Below, piece after piece: positions 15,295-23,148 of a stretch of 32,479 nt of DNA. The notes under the pieces were generated by a model. It made no database searches. It was not told where the DNA came from and worked only from the letters and a program-made list of their open reading frames with translations. Origin of the DNA: an uncultured Clostridia bacterium (lineage in GTDB: Bacteria; Bacillota; Clostridia; UBA1381). The stretch spans positions 1 to 32,479 of the forward strand of contig CAKSFY010000013.1 of assembly GCA_934454035.1 (NCBI GenBank), given 5' to 3'. The stretch's first letter is position 1, and every line of letters begins with the position of its first letter. Position numbers and translations under genes: made by a program.

Positions 15295-16678
15295 TACTAT
15301 GAGCGGAAAAAAAGAGGAGTTTGTACCTATTGATGAAAATGAAGTCAAAATGTACTCCTGCGGTCCGACTGTATATGACTTTTTTCATATAGGCAATGCC
15401 CGGCCGTTCATTATTTTTGATACAATGAGGAGATATCTGGAGTATCGCGGCTACAAAGTAAAATTCGTTCAGAATTTTACCGATATAGACGATAAAATGA
15501 TTAACAGAGCCAACAAAGAGGGGATAACGGTCAAGGAGCTGGGCGAGAGATTTATTGCCGAATATTACAAGGATGCGGCGGCTCTCGGCATAAAAAAAGC
15601 GACGATTCACCCGAGAGCTACGGAAAATATAGACGCTATTATCGAAACCGTTCAAAAGCTTGTTGATAACGGTTATGCATATAATGTTGACGGAAATGTG
15701 TATTTTTCAACCAAAAAATTTGCAGAGTACGGAAAACTTTCCAAGCAGCCGCTGGAGGATTTGGAAGCCGGCGCCAGAATAGATGTCAATGAACACAAAA
15801 GGGATGCAATGGATTTTGCACTTTGGAAAAAGCAGAAAGAGGGCGAGCCTGCATGGGAAAGTCCGTGGGGCATGGGACGCCCGGGCTGGCATATTGAATG
15901 CTCGGCAATGGCTAATAAATATCTGGGGAAAACGATAGATATTCATTCGGGCGGCAGAGATTTGATTTTTCCGCATCATGAAAATGAGATTGCACAAAGC
16001 GAATGTGCCAACAATGCACCGTTTGCTCATTATTGGATGCATAACGGATATATTAATATAAATAATCAGAAAATGAGTAAATCTCTCGGCAATTTCTTTA
16101 CGGTAAGGGATATAACCGGGAAATATGATCCCGAAGTTGTCAGATTCTTTATGCTTTCGGCTCACTACAGAAGTCCTGTCAATTTCAGCGATGTACTTAT
16201 GGAGCAGTCGAAATCGGCGGTCGAAAGAGTATATACATGTATTGACAATCTGAAGTTTATAAAAACCAAAGCAGAGCAAAAGCCGCTTAATGAAGATGAG
16301 AAGACGCTCTCGGCTAAGATTGACGAATTTAAACAGAAGTTCATCGATGCAATGGACGACGACCTTAATACCGCAGATGCAATTGCAGCAATATTCGATA
16401 TTGTGTACGCCGCAAATACAAGTGTGACGGCGCAAAGCTCCGGTGAGATAATCGATAAGGTGCTTGATTCGATTGCAGAGCTCGGCGGAGTTTTGGGACT
16501 TTTCACAAAGGTTCATGCCGAAGAAGCCGACGCAGAGATTGAAGCGCTTATTGCTGAACGCACGGAAGCAAGAAAAAATAAGGACTGGGCAAAGGCTGAT
16601 GAAATCCGTAATAAGCTTTCGGAAAGGGGAATTACTTTGAAAGATACTGCGGCAGGCGTTCAATGGACAAGAGGGTAA
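15281..16678 (+). CDS. cysS: Cysteinyl-tRNA synthetase
   Basis: A 465-residue class I synthetase that charges tRNA-Cys. The zinc/cysteine site begins at Cys27 in YSCGPTVYDFFHIGN, which also contains the HIGH motif (HIGN). Further ligands are in WHIECSAM and FPHHENE, and KMSKS is near residue 265. The C-terminal part (about 310-465) is the helical anticodon-binding bundle, ending with the WAKADEIRNKLSERGI segment typical of CysS. AAGGAG precedes the ATG within the end of cysE. mrnC starts 4 nt downstream, the same order as in Bacillus. Confidence 0.98.
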   Translation: MKIYNTMSGKKEEFVPIDENEVKMYSCGPTVYDFFHIGNARPFIIFDTMRRYLEYRGYKVKFVQNFTDIDDKMINRANKEGITVKELGERFIAEYYKDAAALGIKKATIHPRATENIDAIIETVQKLVDNGYAYNVDGNVYFSTKKFAEYGKLSKQPLEDLEAGARIDVNEHKRDAMDFALWKKQKEGEPAWESPWGMGRPGWHIECSAMANKYLGKTIDIHSGGRDLIFPHHENEIAQSECANNAPFAHYWMHNGYININNQKMSKSLGNFFTVRDITGKYDPEVVRFFMLSAHYRSPVNFSDVLMEQSKSAVERVYTCIDNLKFIKTKAEQKPLNEDEKTLSAKIDEFKQKFIDAMDDDLNTADAIAAIFDIVYAANTSVTAQSSGEIIDKVLDSIAELGGVLGLFTKVHAEEADAEIEALIAERTEARKNKDWAKADEIRNKLSERGITLKDTAAGVQWTRG

Positions 16679-16682
16679 ATAT

Positions 16683-17069
16683 ATGCAAAGTAAGAAACCG
16701 TCGCAATATTCGCCGCTTGTGCTGGCGTATATAGGCGATTCAATTTATGAAGTTTATGTGCGCAGCAGAGTAATAAGAGAGCATGAGGACATGCCTGCGT
16801 ACAAACTTCACCGTCTGACAATAGAATATGTCAAGGCCCATGCACAGAGTAACAGTATGGAGACTTTGGAACCTGTTTTAACGGAAGCCGAGCTTGTCGT
16901 CTATAAAAGGGGAAGAAATGCCAAATCGGCAACTGTGCCAAAAAATGCCGATCTTACCGATTACAGACGTGCGACCGGCTTTGAGGCTCTTGTCGGCTGG
17001 CTATACTTAAGCGGAGAGAATGAAAGACTTGACGAAATTATGAAAATTGCTTACGAGTCCGCGCATTAA
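16683..17069 (+). CDS. mrnC: Mini-ribonuclease III
   Basis: A 128-residue protein made of the RNase III catalytic domain alone, without the double-stranded RNA binding domain. Mini-III matures 23S rRNA ends in Bacillus. The signature YIGDSIYEVYVR (near 16-27) and GFEALVGWLYL (near 102-112) hold the acidic metal-binding residues. It lies 4 nt after cysS, its conserved neighbour in Firmicutes, which supports the call for so small a protein. Confidence 0.95.
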   Translation: MQSKKPSQYSPLVLAYIGDSIYEVYVRSRVIREHEDMPAYKLHRLTIEYVKAHAQSNSMETLEPVLTEAELVVYKRGRNAKSATVPKNADLTDYRRATGFEALVGWLYLSGENERLDEIMKIAYESAH

Positions 17070-17075
17070 CCGATA

Positions 17076-17105
17076 CTGACTCGGATATAATCCGAATGGT
17101 ATATA
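17076..17105 (+). promoter_or_regulatory. Possible transketolase promoter with a palindrome in the spacer
   Basis: CTGACT (17076-17081), 18 bp, TATATA (17100-17105). TCGGAT-ATA-ATCCGA (17081-17095), 6 bp each arm, overlaps the -35 edge and spacer and could be an operator. The boxes are not close to consensus, so this is tentative. Confidence 0.4.
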
Positions 17106-17130
17106 TAAAAGAAAGGAATGATTTTTTACA

Positions 17131-17979
17131 ATGGAGAAAAAAAGACAAACAGAGCTTTCTATCATTGCGAACAAGGTCAGAAAGCATGCATTAACAGCGG
17201 TATACAGCGCTAAATCGGGACACCCCGGCGGCTCCCTGTCAATAGCCGATTTGCTTGCATATCTGTATTTTGACGTTATGAACATAAATCCTGAAAATCC
17301 GAAAGATCCGGACAGAGACAGATTTGTGCTTTCAAAGGGACATACTGCACCGGCTTTGTACGGAGTATTGGCAGAGAGAGGTTATTTCAGCACGGATCTT
17401 ATTCCGACATTCAGACATTTCGGAAGCATACTTCAAGGTCATCCCGAAATGAAAAAGATTCCGGGTGTTGACATGTCAACCGGTTCGTTGGGTCAGGGAG
17501 TATCGGCAGCGGGCGGTATGGCACTGGCTGCAAAACTTGATAAAAAGGACTACAGAGTTTACACAATTCTCGGTGACGGTGAGCTTGAAGAAGGACAGGT
17601 TTGGGAACAGGCTATGTTTGCGGCACATTACAAGCTTGACAACATGACTGCTTTTATCGATAATAACGGCTTGCAGATAGACGGAGATATTACAAAGGTT
17701 ATGAATCCGACTCCGATTGATGAGAAATTCCGCGCTTTCGGCTGGCATGTTGTGTTGGCAGACGCGCATGATTTCAATTCGCTTGAAGCGGCAGTAAACG
17801 AAGCAAAGACGGTAAAGGGTAAGCCGACTGCTGTAATAATGAAATCAATAAAAGGCAAGAATGTATCGTTTATGGAAAATCAGGCAGGCTGGCACGGCGC
17901 TGCACCCAATGAGGAGCAGTATAATACGGCAATCAAAGAATTGGACGAAATAATCGCAAAAGAGGAGGCGGCATTATAA
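17131..17979 (+). CDS. Transketolase, N-terminal (thiamine diphosphate-binding) subunit
   Basis: 282 residues matching the first domain of transketolase, which moves two-carbon units in the non-oxidative pentose phosphate path. Visible are KSGHPGGSLS near residue 28, VLSKGHTAPALY, and the diphosphate/magnesium motif GDGELEEGQVWEQA running to the conserved Asn in FIDNNGLQ. The pyrimidine and C-terminal domains are on the next gene, so this is the split form frequent in Clostridia and archaea. The ribosome site GAAAGGA is 13 nt before the ATG, longer than usual; no better in-frame start is present. Its stop shares one base with the next start. Confidence 0.94.
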   Translation: MEKKRQTELSIIANKVRKHALTAVYSAKSGHPGGSLSIADLLAYLYFDVMNINPENPKDPDRDRFVLSKGHTAPALYGVLAERGYFSTDLIPTFRHFGSILQGHPEMKKIPGVDMSTGSLGQGVSAAGGMALAAKLDKKDYRVYTILGDGELEEGQVWEQAMFAAHYKLDNMTAFIDNNGLQIDGDITKVMNPTPIDEKFRAFGWHVVLADAHDFNSLEAAVNEAKTVKGKPTAVIMKSIKGKNVSFMENQAGWHGAAPNEEQYNTAIKELDEIIAKEEAAL

Positions 17980-18908
17980 TGGCAAAAAGAGCAACAAGAG
18001 AATCGTACGGTGCAGCGCTTGCACAATTTGGCGCTGATGAAAGAATCGTGGTATTGGATGCCGACCTTTCAAAATCCACCAAAACAGAAACCTTTAAAAA
18101 GGTTTATCCGGAAAGATTTATTAACTGCGGTATAGCTGAGGGTAATATGATGAGCGTAGCGGCAGGACTTGCGGCAGCAGGCAAAATTGCATTTGCGTCA
18201 AGCTTTGCCATGTTTGCGGCAGGCAGAGCTTTTGAGCAAATCAGAAACTCTATCGGCTACCCCAACTTAAATGTTAAAATCGGCGCAACACATGCAGGTA
18301 TTTCTGTCGGTGAGGACGGTGCTACACATCAGTGCCTTGAAGATATAGGACTTATGAGAACCATTCCCAATATGGTCATTTTAAATCCTGCAGATGATGT
18401 TGAGGCTATGGCTTGTGTAAAAGCGGCAATTGAGCACAACGGCCCTGTTTATATGAGATTCGGCAGACTTGCGGTAGAGGATGTCAACCCTGCCGATTAC
18501 AAGTTTGAGCTTGGAAAAGGTGTAGAACTTGCAGCAGGAAAGGACGTTACAATAATTGCAACAGGTCTTATGGTCGGCGAAACATTGAAGGCTAAAGAAC
18601 TGTTGAAAGCGGACGGAATAGACGCAAGAGTGATTAATATTCATACAATCAAGCCGATTGATAGGGATATTATTGCAAAAGCGGCAGAAGAAACCGGCGC
18701 GATTGTAACGGCTGAGGAACACTATATAATGGGCGGACTTGGAAGCGCGGTTTGTGAAGTTGTTGCCGAGACAAAGCCTGTTCCGGTAAAAATTGTAGGA
18801 ACAGACCGCTTCGGAGCGTCGGGCACACCTGCCGAGCTTTTGAAGGCTTACGGACTGACGGCAGAAAATATTGCCCAAAAAGCAAAGGAAGTAATTAAAC
18901 TTAAGTAA
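17979..18908 (+). CDS. Transketolase, C-terminal (pyrimidine-binding) subunit
   Basis: 309 residues matching the second and third domains of transketolase. Features are LDADLSKSTKT at the start, FINCGIAEGNMMSVAAGLA with the catalytic Glu near residue 55, HAGISVGEDGATHQCLEDI, and the C-terminal AEEHYIMGGLGSAV and DRFGASGTP. It must pair with the preceding subunit to be active. The start overlaps the upstream stop as TAATG, which couples translation. DXP synthase is excluded by the subunit split and by these motifs. Repeat B follows. Confidence 0.94.
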   Translation: MAKRATRESYGAALAQFGADERIVVLDADLSKSTKTETFKKVYPERFINCGIAEGNMMSVAAGLAAAGKIAFASSFAMFAAGRAFEQIRNSIGYPNLNVKIGATHAGISVGEDGATHQCLEDIGLMRTIPNMVILNPADDVEAMACVKAAIEHNGPVYMRFGRLAVEDVNPADYKFELGKGVELAAGKDVTIIATGLMVGETLKAKELLKADGIDARVINIHTIKPIDRDIIAKAAEETGAIVTAEEHYIMGGLGSAVCEVVAETKPVPVKIVGTDRFGASGTPAELLKAYGLTAENIAQKAKEVIKLK

Positions 18909-19208
18909 CCGATAAAATGGATGCAAAAAAAGTCAGGAATGCAGAAAAGGGTATATAAAAAAAGTCCGGAACGCAAAAAGGCATGTATTACTTGAAAAGT
19001 ATATATTATAAAATAATCTATTTTAACGATTTTTGAAAAAAATCTCAAAATTTTCGATATATATATATATATATTACAACGCCTTTTTGCTACGCCCTCA
19101 CCAAACCGCTCGGAGTACCCACGTACACCGTCGGGTTTGGTTTGAACGTTCCGAAGCATTTTTTCTATCCCCTAAAAAGGCGGTGTATTTTTTATACACC
19201 GCCCTTTT
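18909..19208. other. 300-bp convergent intergenic region occupied by repeat B
   Basis: Between the transketolase stop and the minus-strand coiled-coil gene. It holds an extra partial head (18919-18945, GGATGC then AAAAAAAGTCAGGAATGC), the full repeat (18949-19203) and an (AT)9 run at 19057-19074. No coding region is supported. Confidence 0.8.
18949..19203. repeat. Dispersed structured repeat, copy B
   Basis: Same plan as copy A but diverged. The head has GGG (18949-18951) then AAAAAAAGTCCGGAACGC; the tail has CGTTCCGAAGCATTTTTTC then TATCCCC to 19172. The head CGGAACG and tail CGTTCCG are exact complements. The inner AT hairpin is near 19028-19044. The outer stem is ACCAAACC (19100-19107) with GGTTTGGT (19134-19141). 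The inner hairpin is CGGAGTAC-CCAC-GTACACCG (19111-19130, one mismatch). Sequence differs from copy A in both stems while pairing is kept. The head motif is duplicated just outside (18919-18945). Confidence 0.8.
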
Positions 19209-19210
19209 TT
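19179..19210. terminator. Bidirectional terminator at the end of repeat B
   Basis: GGCGGTGTA (19179-19187) pairs with TACACCGCC (19195-19203), 9 bp. On the plus strand C then six T follow (from 19205); on the minus strand TTTTTA follows. It can end both the transketolase transcript and the opposing coiled-coil gene, whose stop is at 19209. Confidence 0.8.
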
Positions 19211-20564
19211 AGTGTTTATTATTGTTGTTATTGTTATTGATATTATCTTCAACAACCTTTACATGCTTTGCAATTTCTTTGATCATTTCGCGGCGTTCTT
19301 TTGTCATTTCAAAGCACCAGCTGCTGCGGTCGAGCAGAAGCTCGCTGCCGGTATCCTCGGCGACGCGGTCAATTGCGTTAAAATCCATTGCTTTCGCGAC
19401 AAATCCCGGTTCGTCTGTCTTAAAATCAGCCGATTTTTTCCATGCGTCAAATTCAAGCATATCGGTAAAGACAAGTAAAAAGCGTGTATCGCCCTTCATA
19501 TTTGTAGGGATTTCAGAGGTTTCAACCTCTTTGCCGTTTTCGTCCTTTTTCTTAACTATTTTCATAACCATAGTGTACTGAGCTTTTGAAAATTCGTTGA
19601 GCATGACCGATTCCTTTGCTTTCATAATCATGGGATTATGAAACTGCTCGTAAAGCTTGTGATTTGTTTGCGGAACCTTGTTGTATAAAAGGAGTGACTG
19701 GAAAAAGTCAAATCGGCGGGCATGAAGCTGCGGATTAATCGGGCATGAATACTGAACCGCACCTATTACAGGACCTGTTTCTACGGTAAGATTGTGCACT
19801 CCGTTGTTTACAGTTATCGCATTAAATCCGAGACGAGGGAAATTTTTTGAATATTCAAAAAAGTCCTTGTTTGAAAATTTTACAATATCTATAAATATAT
19901 ATTGACGTGCAAAGAAGTTGCGGCAGTTTTTGGCATAGGCTTCTTTGGTGAAGAGCCATAGGCATGATTGTTTGAGCTGCTCTCTTAAATCAACATAGGG
20001 CATATGTGTTGCAGGTGAATATGCAACAAAAAAATCTTCTGTGCTTCTGAGTTTTTCAAAGAAATCCTTTTGCAGAAGCTGCTGCTGATGATGGTATCTT
20101 TCCAGAAGTATTTCATTTTTTTGTTCGGCATTTTTTATTTCGTTTATTTTTGCGATTCCTTCGCTGAAAGCGACGGCAAGCTCTTCGAACGGGAGAGCTT
20201 TAATTTCATCTGTTTTAAACTCATTTGTGAGTGCTCTGATTTCATCGGAGCGTTCTTTTGTGATTGTCGGCAAAATCTCAATATCTTTTTCGGCTTCTTT
20301 TTGCTTTTCTTCAAGTGAGGCAAGCTTGTCAGACAAATCCGATATTTGTGCGGAGGCCTCTTTTTTTAATTTGGCACCCTTGCCGAACCGTGAGGATTGA
20401 TGCTCTTCATATGTTTTCTGAGCAGATACAAGCGCTTTTAAGGTTTGAATCTGTTCTTCATAATTTTTTTGTATATCGGGAAAAATCTCACCCAAGCCGC
20501 CAAGCTCGCGCAAAAGCTTTTTCATTTCCTTTTCTTTTTTTTCAAGTTCTTCTATATTGTACAT
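19209..20564 (-). CDS. Coiled-coil protein with a C-terminal SseB-like domain
   Basis: A 451-residue protein without a named function. Residues 1-180 are mostly coiled coil rich in Lys and Glu (LEKKEKEMKKLL at the start, LASLEEKQKEAEKDIE near 88). The middle (190-325) is mixed and aromatic, with YSPATHMPYVDLREQL and RRFDFFQSLLLYNKVP. Residues ~355-435 resemble the SseB N-terminal fold: DTRFLLVFTDMLEFDAWKKS, VAKAMDFNAIDRVAEDTGS and LLLDRSSWCFEM. It ends with a run of Asn (N-I-N7-K-H). There is no signal peptide or membrane segment. The start has TAGGAGAA and its own strong promoter (20595-20623). SseB-like domains occur in proteins of unclear function, so no role is assigned. Confidence 0.85.
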   Translation of the reverse strand: MYNIEELEKKEKEMKKLLRELGGLGEIFPDIQKNYEEQIQTLKALVSAQKTYEEHQSSRFGKGAKLKKEASAQISDLSDKLASLEEKQKEAEKDIEILPTITKERSDEIRALTNEFKTDEIKALPFEELAVAFSEGIAKINEIKNAEQKNEILLERYHHQQQLLQKDFFEKLRSTEDFFVAYSPATHMPYVDLREQLKQSCLWLFTKEAYAKNCRNFFARQYIFIDIVKFSNKDFFEYSKNFPRLGFNAITVNNGVHNLTVETGPVIGAVQYSCPINPQLHARRFDFFQSLLLYNKVPQTNHKLYEQFHNPMIMKAKESVMLNEFSKAQYTMVMKIVKKKDENGKEVETSEIPTNMKGDTRFLLVFTDMLEFDAWKKSADFKTDEPGFVAKAMDFNAIDRVAEDTGSELLLDRSSWCFEMTKERREMIKEIAKHVKVVEDNINNNNNNNKH

Positions 20565-20594
20565 AACAGTTCTCCTATAAGTGTATTTGATATT

Positions 20595-20623
20595 ATTATA
20601 TCACAAATTATAAAAACTTGCAA
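20595..20623 (-). promoter_or_regulatory. Promoter of the coiled-coil SseB-like gene
   Basis: On the minus strand TTGCAA (20623-20618), 17 bp, TATAAT (20600-20595), with an extended -10 TG. It lies 31 bp before the start codon and after the dpaB terminator, so the gene is a separate unit with a strong vegetative-type promoter. Confidence 0.75.
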
Positions 20624-20631
20624 GAACAATC

Positions 20632-20682
20632 AAAAAAAGCCGATATATTTTTACAATTTGGTAAAAATACGTCGGCCTTTTT
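20632..20682. terminator. Terminator of the dipicolinate synthase operon
   Basis: GCCGATATATTTTTAC (20639-20654) pairs with 20661-20676 with one A-C mismatch and one wobble, loop AATTTG. On the minus strand seven T follow (20638-20632), just past the dpaB stop at 20689; on the plus strand C then TTTTT follow. Confidence 0.85.
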
Positions 20683-20688
20683 ATATTA

Positions 20689-21267
20689 TCAGCACAAAAT
20701 CGGCTGTATTTGTCTATTATCCAGTGCAGCGCTTGCCGCATCATTAATCTGTTCCATATCGGCAACAAGCGAATTCGGCTTTTTTATATAGTCATCCTGC
20801 CCGAACGGGACAAAATAAATGTTTTTATAATTTAAAAGCATACCGATATTCTTTGCCGCAGATGCAAGACCGTCATTTGTGGAAACAGCAATAAGTACGG
20901 GTTTTTGATTTCTGAGGTGTGCTTTTGCCGCCATTGTTACGGAGGTATCCGCAATCCCTGCAGCAAGCTTTGCAAGCGTATTGCCTGTGCACGGCGCAAT
21001 AATAAGTAAATCAAGATATCCTTTCGGGCCTATAGGCTCAGCCTCTTTTATACTCTTTATAATTTCGTTGCCGGTTATTTCGGTTAACATTTTCCGAAAT
21101 TCCTCACATTTTCCGAAACGTGTGTCGGTACTGTACGAATTAGCACTCATTATCGGAATCACATTTGCGCCTTTTGCGGCAAGTGCCGAAACGGCTTTTA
21201 TCGCTTTGCTGAAAGTACAAAATGAACCTGTCATGCAAAAACCGACGGTTTTTCCGCTCAGTTCCAT
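20689..21267 (-). CDS. dpaB: Dipicolinate synthase subunit B
   Basis: The flavoprotein-like subunit of dipicolinate synthase, which makes the calcium-binding spore compound in the mother cell. 192 residues with GKTVGFCMTGSFCTFSKAI at the start, MSANSYSTDTRFG, LIIAPCTGNTLAKLAAGIAD and NKGLA-like STNDGLASAAKN, as in SpoVFB. GGAGG lies before the ATG, inside the end of dpaA; the two genes are 2 nt apart. A strong terminator follows. Confidence 0.95.
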   Translation of the reverse strand: MELSGKTVGFCMTGSFCTFSKAIKAVSALAAKGANVIPIMSANSYSTDTRFGKCEEFRKMLTEITGNEIIKSIKEAEPIGPKGYLDLLIIAPCTGNTLAKLAAGIADTSVTMAAKAHLRNQKPVLIAVSTNDGLASAAKNIGMLLNYKNIYFVPFGQDDYIKKPNSLVADMEQINDAASAALDNRQIQPILC

Positions 21268-21269
21268 AT

Positions 21270-22112
21270 CTAAATCGCCTCCATTTCATTGAGAATATTA
21301 ATTATTGTTTCTTTTATAATTTTACCGGAGGTAATCGGCGCGCATTTTCCCGGGAGTGAAAGTGCCCATATAACCTTTACCCCGAGTTCTTTTGCAAGAT
21401 TAAAATCAACGCCTCCCGGCTTTGATGCAAGATCGATTATCAGTGTACTTTTTGGAATTTGCCCGAGCAGTTTATTGTTCAGTATAACAGACGGAACAGT
21501 ATTAAAAATTATATCAAAATCCGATATTTTTCCGTCTAAAGAGGTACTGTCAAGACGCTTGAAACCGAATGCGTCAATCCATGCAAAATCGGAATATTTG
21601 CGTGCCGATACGCTTACTTCACAGCCGAAGCCTTTGAGTCTGTCGGCAAGAATTTTGCCTATTCTGCCGAACCCGATAACAAGACACTTGCTTTTAAAAA
21701 GTGTGTGCGCGGTTTCGGAAAGCGCGATTTCGATAGCCCCCTCGGCAGTGGGAACGGCATTTTTTATACTTAGTTCTTCTCTTTCAAAATAATCGTAAAC
21801 TCCGGGCAGGCATGCGGTTTTTCCGCCCAGTATCACCGTGTTTTTACCTGCGTAGTCAATTAGTGTATTAAGTAAAATCCTCTCCTTTGAAAAAGGAGCG
21901 TTAAGCGTGATATTATCCTGCGAAACAGGCAGCGGCAATACTGCAAAATCGGCTTTTGCCGCTTCTTGAAGCGAACGTGATTTCTTTAGGTTTCCGGTGT
22001 CTATTCCGGAATCAAATCCGAATATATTTACATTAAATCCGTCTTGGTCAAGCAAAGAGGCAAGCGTGAGCTGCCGCAAATCTCCGCCGATGACCGAAAA
22101 TGTTTTGCACAT
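21270..22112 (-). CDS. dpaA: Dipicolinate synthase subunit A
   Basis: 280 residues. The N-terminus FSVIGGDLRQLTLASLL and the second Rossmann motif VIGFGRIGKILADRL (near 143-157) with FGCEVSVSARK identify SpoVFA/DpaA, which oxidises the dihydrodipicolinate-pathway intermediate to dipicolinate with DpaB. FNTVPSVILN and IIDLASKPGG are further family segments. The pair shows that the organism is, or descends from, a spore former, and that it uses the Bacillus-type enzyme rather than the EtfA route of cluster I clostridia. GGGAGGAG precedes the ATG, and a sigma-K-like promoter is just upstream. Confidence 0.95.
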   Translation of the reverse strand: MCKTFSVIGGDLRQLTLASLLDQDGFNVNIFGFDSGIDTGNLKKSRSLQEAAKADFAVLPLPVSQDNITLNAPFSKERILLNTLIDYAGKNTVILGGKTACLPGVYDYFEREELSIKNAVPTAEGAIEIALSETAHTLFKSKCLVIGFGRIGKILADRLKGFGCEVSVSARKYSDFAWIDAFGFKRLDSTSLDGKISDFDIIFNTVPSVILNNKLLGQIPKSTLIIDLASKPGGVDFNLAKELGVKVIWALSLPGKCAPITSGKIIKETIINILNEMEAI

Positions 22113-22130
22113 AAATCTCTCCTCCCGATA

Positions 22131-22158
22131 TATATTATGTTTTTTTAAGGCAAAGAGT
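22131..22158 (-). promoter_or_regulatory. Possible sigma-K-type promoter of dpaA-dpaB
   Basis: On the minus strand AC (22158-22157), 17 bp, then CATAATATA (22139-22131), agreeing with the mother-cell consensus AC-N16/17-CATAnnnTA. The Bacillus spoVF operon is sigma-K dependent. The predicted start falls at the edge of the GGGAGGAG ribosome site, leaving a very short leader, which weakens the call. Confidence 0.45.
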
Positions 22159-22178
22159 TCCTCAGCCGAAATTTTAGC

Positions 22179-22207
22179 TTGATTTTTTTGAGACGGTATG
22201 ATATTAT
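22179..22207 (+). promoter_or_regulatory. Promoter of the PocR/AraC regulator
   Basis: TTGATT (22179-22184), 17 bp, TATTAT (22202-22207), with an extended -10 TG. It is 31 bp upstream of the chosen ATG at 22239 and overlaps none of the dpaA promoter. Confidence 0.6.
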
Positions 22208-22238
22208 TAAATCATTAATATTAAGGAATGATTTGAAA

Positions 22239-23060
22239 ATGATTTTAAAAACGGAAAGTAAAGAGCTTTACGAGCTTATAAAATCTTTTTATGAAGTCAC
22301 CGGGATAAAAACAGCTGTATATAACACAAATTTTGAGGAAATACTTGCATACCCGAAAGAAAACAGTCCGATCTGCTGCGAAATGGATAAAGTGTGTGCC
22401 GCCGGCTGCGGTGAAAGCAATGCGATTCTTTGCAGCAAATGCCATGCATGCGGAGATGTTGTCATTAACAAATGCCATGCAGGTCTGACCGAGGTTGCCG
22501 CACCGCTTGAAGAAAACGGGGAGGTTATCGGCTATATAATGTATGGTCAGATAACAAACGAGCCGGATAGGGAGCGTTTTGTAAACGGAGTTTCGGCAGC
22601 TTTTGAAAATTACGGGATTGGCAGAGAGCTTGCAGAAAAATATGCCGAATCTATTAAATTCTATTCGGACAGTCAGTTAAAAGCCATATCGCGTATAATC
22701 AACGCAATGACTTCCTATATAGTTTTGAAGAGATATGCCTACATGGGAGAAAAACCCATTGTATATGCAGTTATGGACTATATATCGGATAATCTTGATA
22801 AGGATTTGTCACCGGCGGCACTGTGCCGGAAATTCGGTGTATCAAGGTCTGAGCTTTATAAAATTTCGCGCCCGTATATGCCGGACGGAATTGCGGAGTT
22901 TGTAAAAAGTGCAAGGCTTTTAAAAGCATGCGAGCTTTTGAAAAAATCAGACATGCCGGTTTGGCAGATTGCAGAGAAAATCGGCTTTTCGGACAAAGAA
23001 TACTTTCAAAGAGTATTTAAAAAAAAATACGGAGTTTCTGCCGGAAAATACAGAAAATAA
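22239..23060 (+). CDS. AraC-family regulator with a PocR sensor domain
   Basis: 273 residues. The N-terminal ~165 look like a PocR ligand-binding domain: TGIKTAVYNTNFEEIL, then a Cys-rich stretch (CCEMDKVCAAGCGESN, CSKCHACGDVV, KCHAGLTEVAAP) and VIGYIMYGQIT. The C-terminal ~100 residues are an AraC DNA-binding domain with two helix-turn-helix units (LCRKFGVSRSELYK; QIAEKIGFSDKEYFQRVFKK). PocR-type domains sense small organic molecules such as propanediol. An ATG at 22179 is in frame, but it coincides with the -35 box; the ATG at 22239 has AAGGAA in front. Its target is probably the sugar operon that starts 88 nt downstream. A terminator overlaps its stop codon. Confidence 0.88.
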   Translation: MILKTESKELYELIKSFYEVTGIKTAVYNTNFEEILAYPKENSPICCEMDKVCAAGCGESNAILCSKCHACGDVVINKCHAGLTEVAAPLEENGEVIGYIMYGQITNEPDRERFVNGVSAAFENYGIGRELAEKYAESIKFYSDSQLKAISRIINAMTSYIVLKRYAYMGEKPIVYAVMDYISDNLDKDLSPAALCRKFGVSRSELYKISRPYMPDGIAEFVKSARLLKACELLKKSDMPVWQIAEKIGFSDKEYFQRVFKKKYGVSAGKYRK

Positions 23061-23104
23061 AAGTGCACGATTTTACAGTTTTTGTAGACAAAATGCACTT
23101 TTTT
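23059..23104 (+). terminator. Terminator overlapping the stop codon of the PocR/AraC gene
   Basis: AAAAGTGCA (23059-23067) pairs with TGCACTTTT (23094-23102) around a 26-nt loop that has its own T/A pairing, followed by further T. It separates the regulator from the sugar operon. Confidence 0.65.
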
Positions 23105-23118
23105 ATTTTTCTGAAATG

Positions 23119-23127
23119 TGTTAAAAT
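23119..23127 (+). promoter_or_regulatory. Extended -10 promoter of the sugar operon
   Basis: TGT then TAAAAT (23119-23127) is a good extended -10. The -35 position (23099-23104) is all T and poor, so the promoter may need an activator such as the PocR/AraC protein encoded just upstream. AAAAAAAGGAG follows before the ATG at 23149. Confidence 0.45.
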
Positions 23128-23148
23128 GAAAAAAAGGAGTGTTGATAT

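Noticed and set aside
19057..19074. (AT)9 run as a phase-variation tract
   Set aside because: It is in non-coding repeat sequence, not in a promoter spacer or reading frame.
18848..19159. A 103-codon minus-strand frame across repeat B
   Set aside because: It contains the (AT)9 run translated as YIYIYI, overlaps the transketolase end and has no ribosome site.
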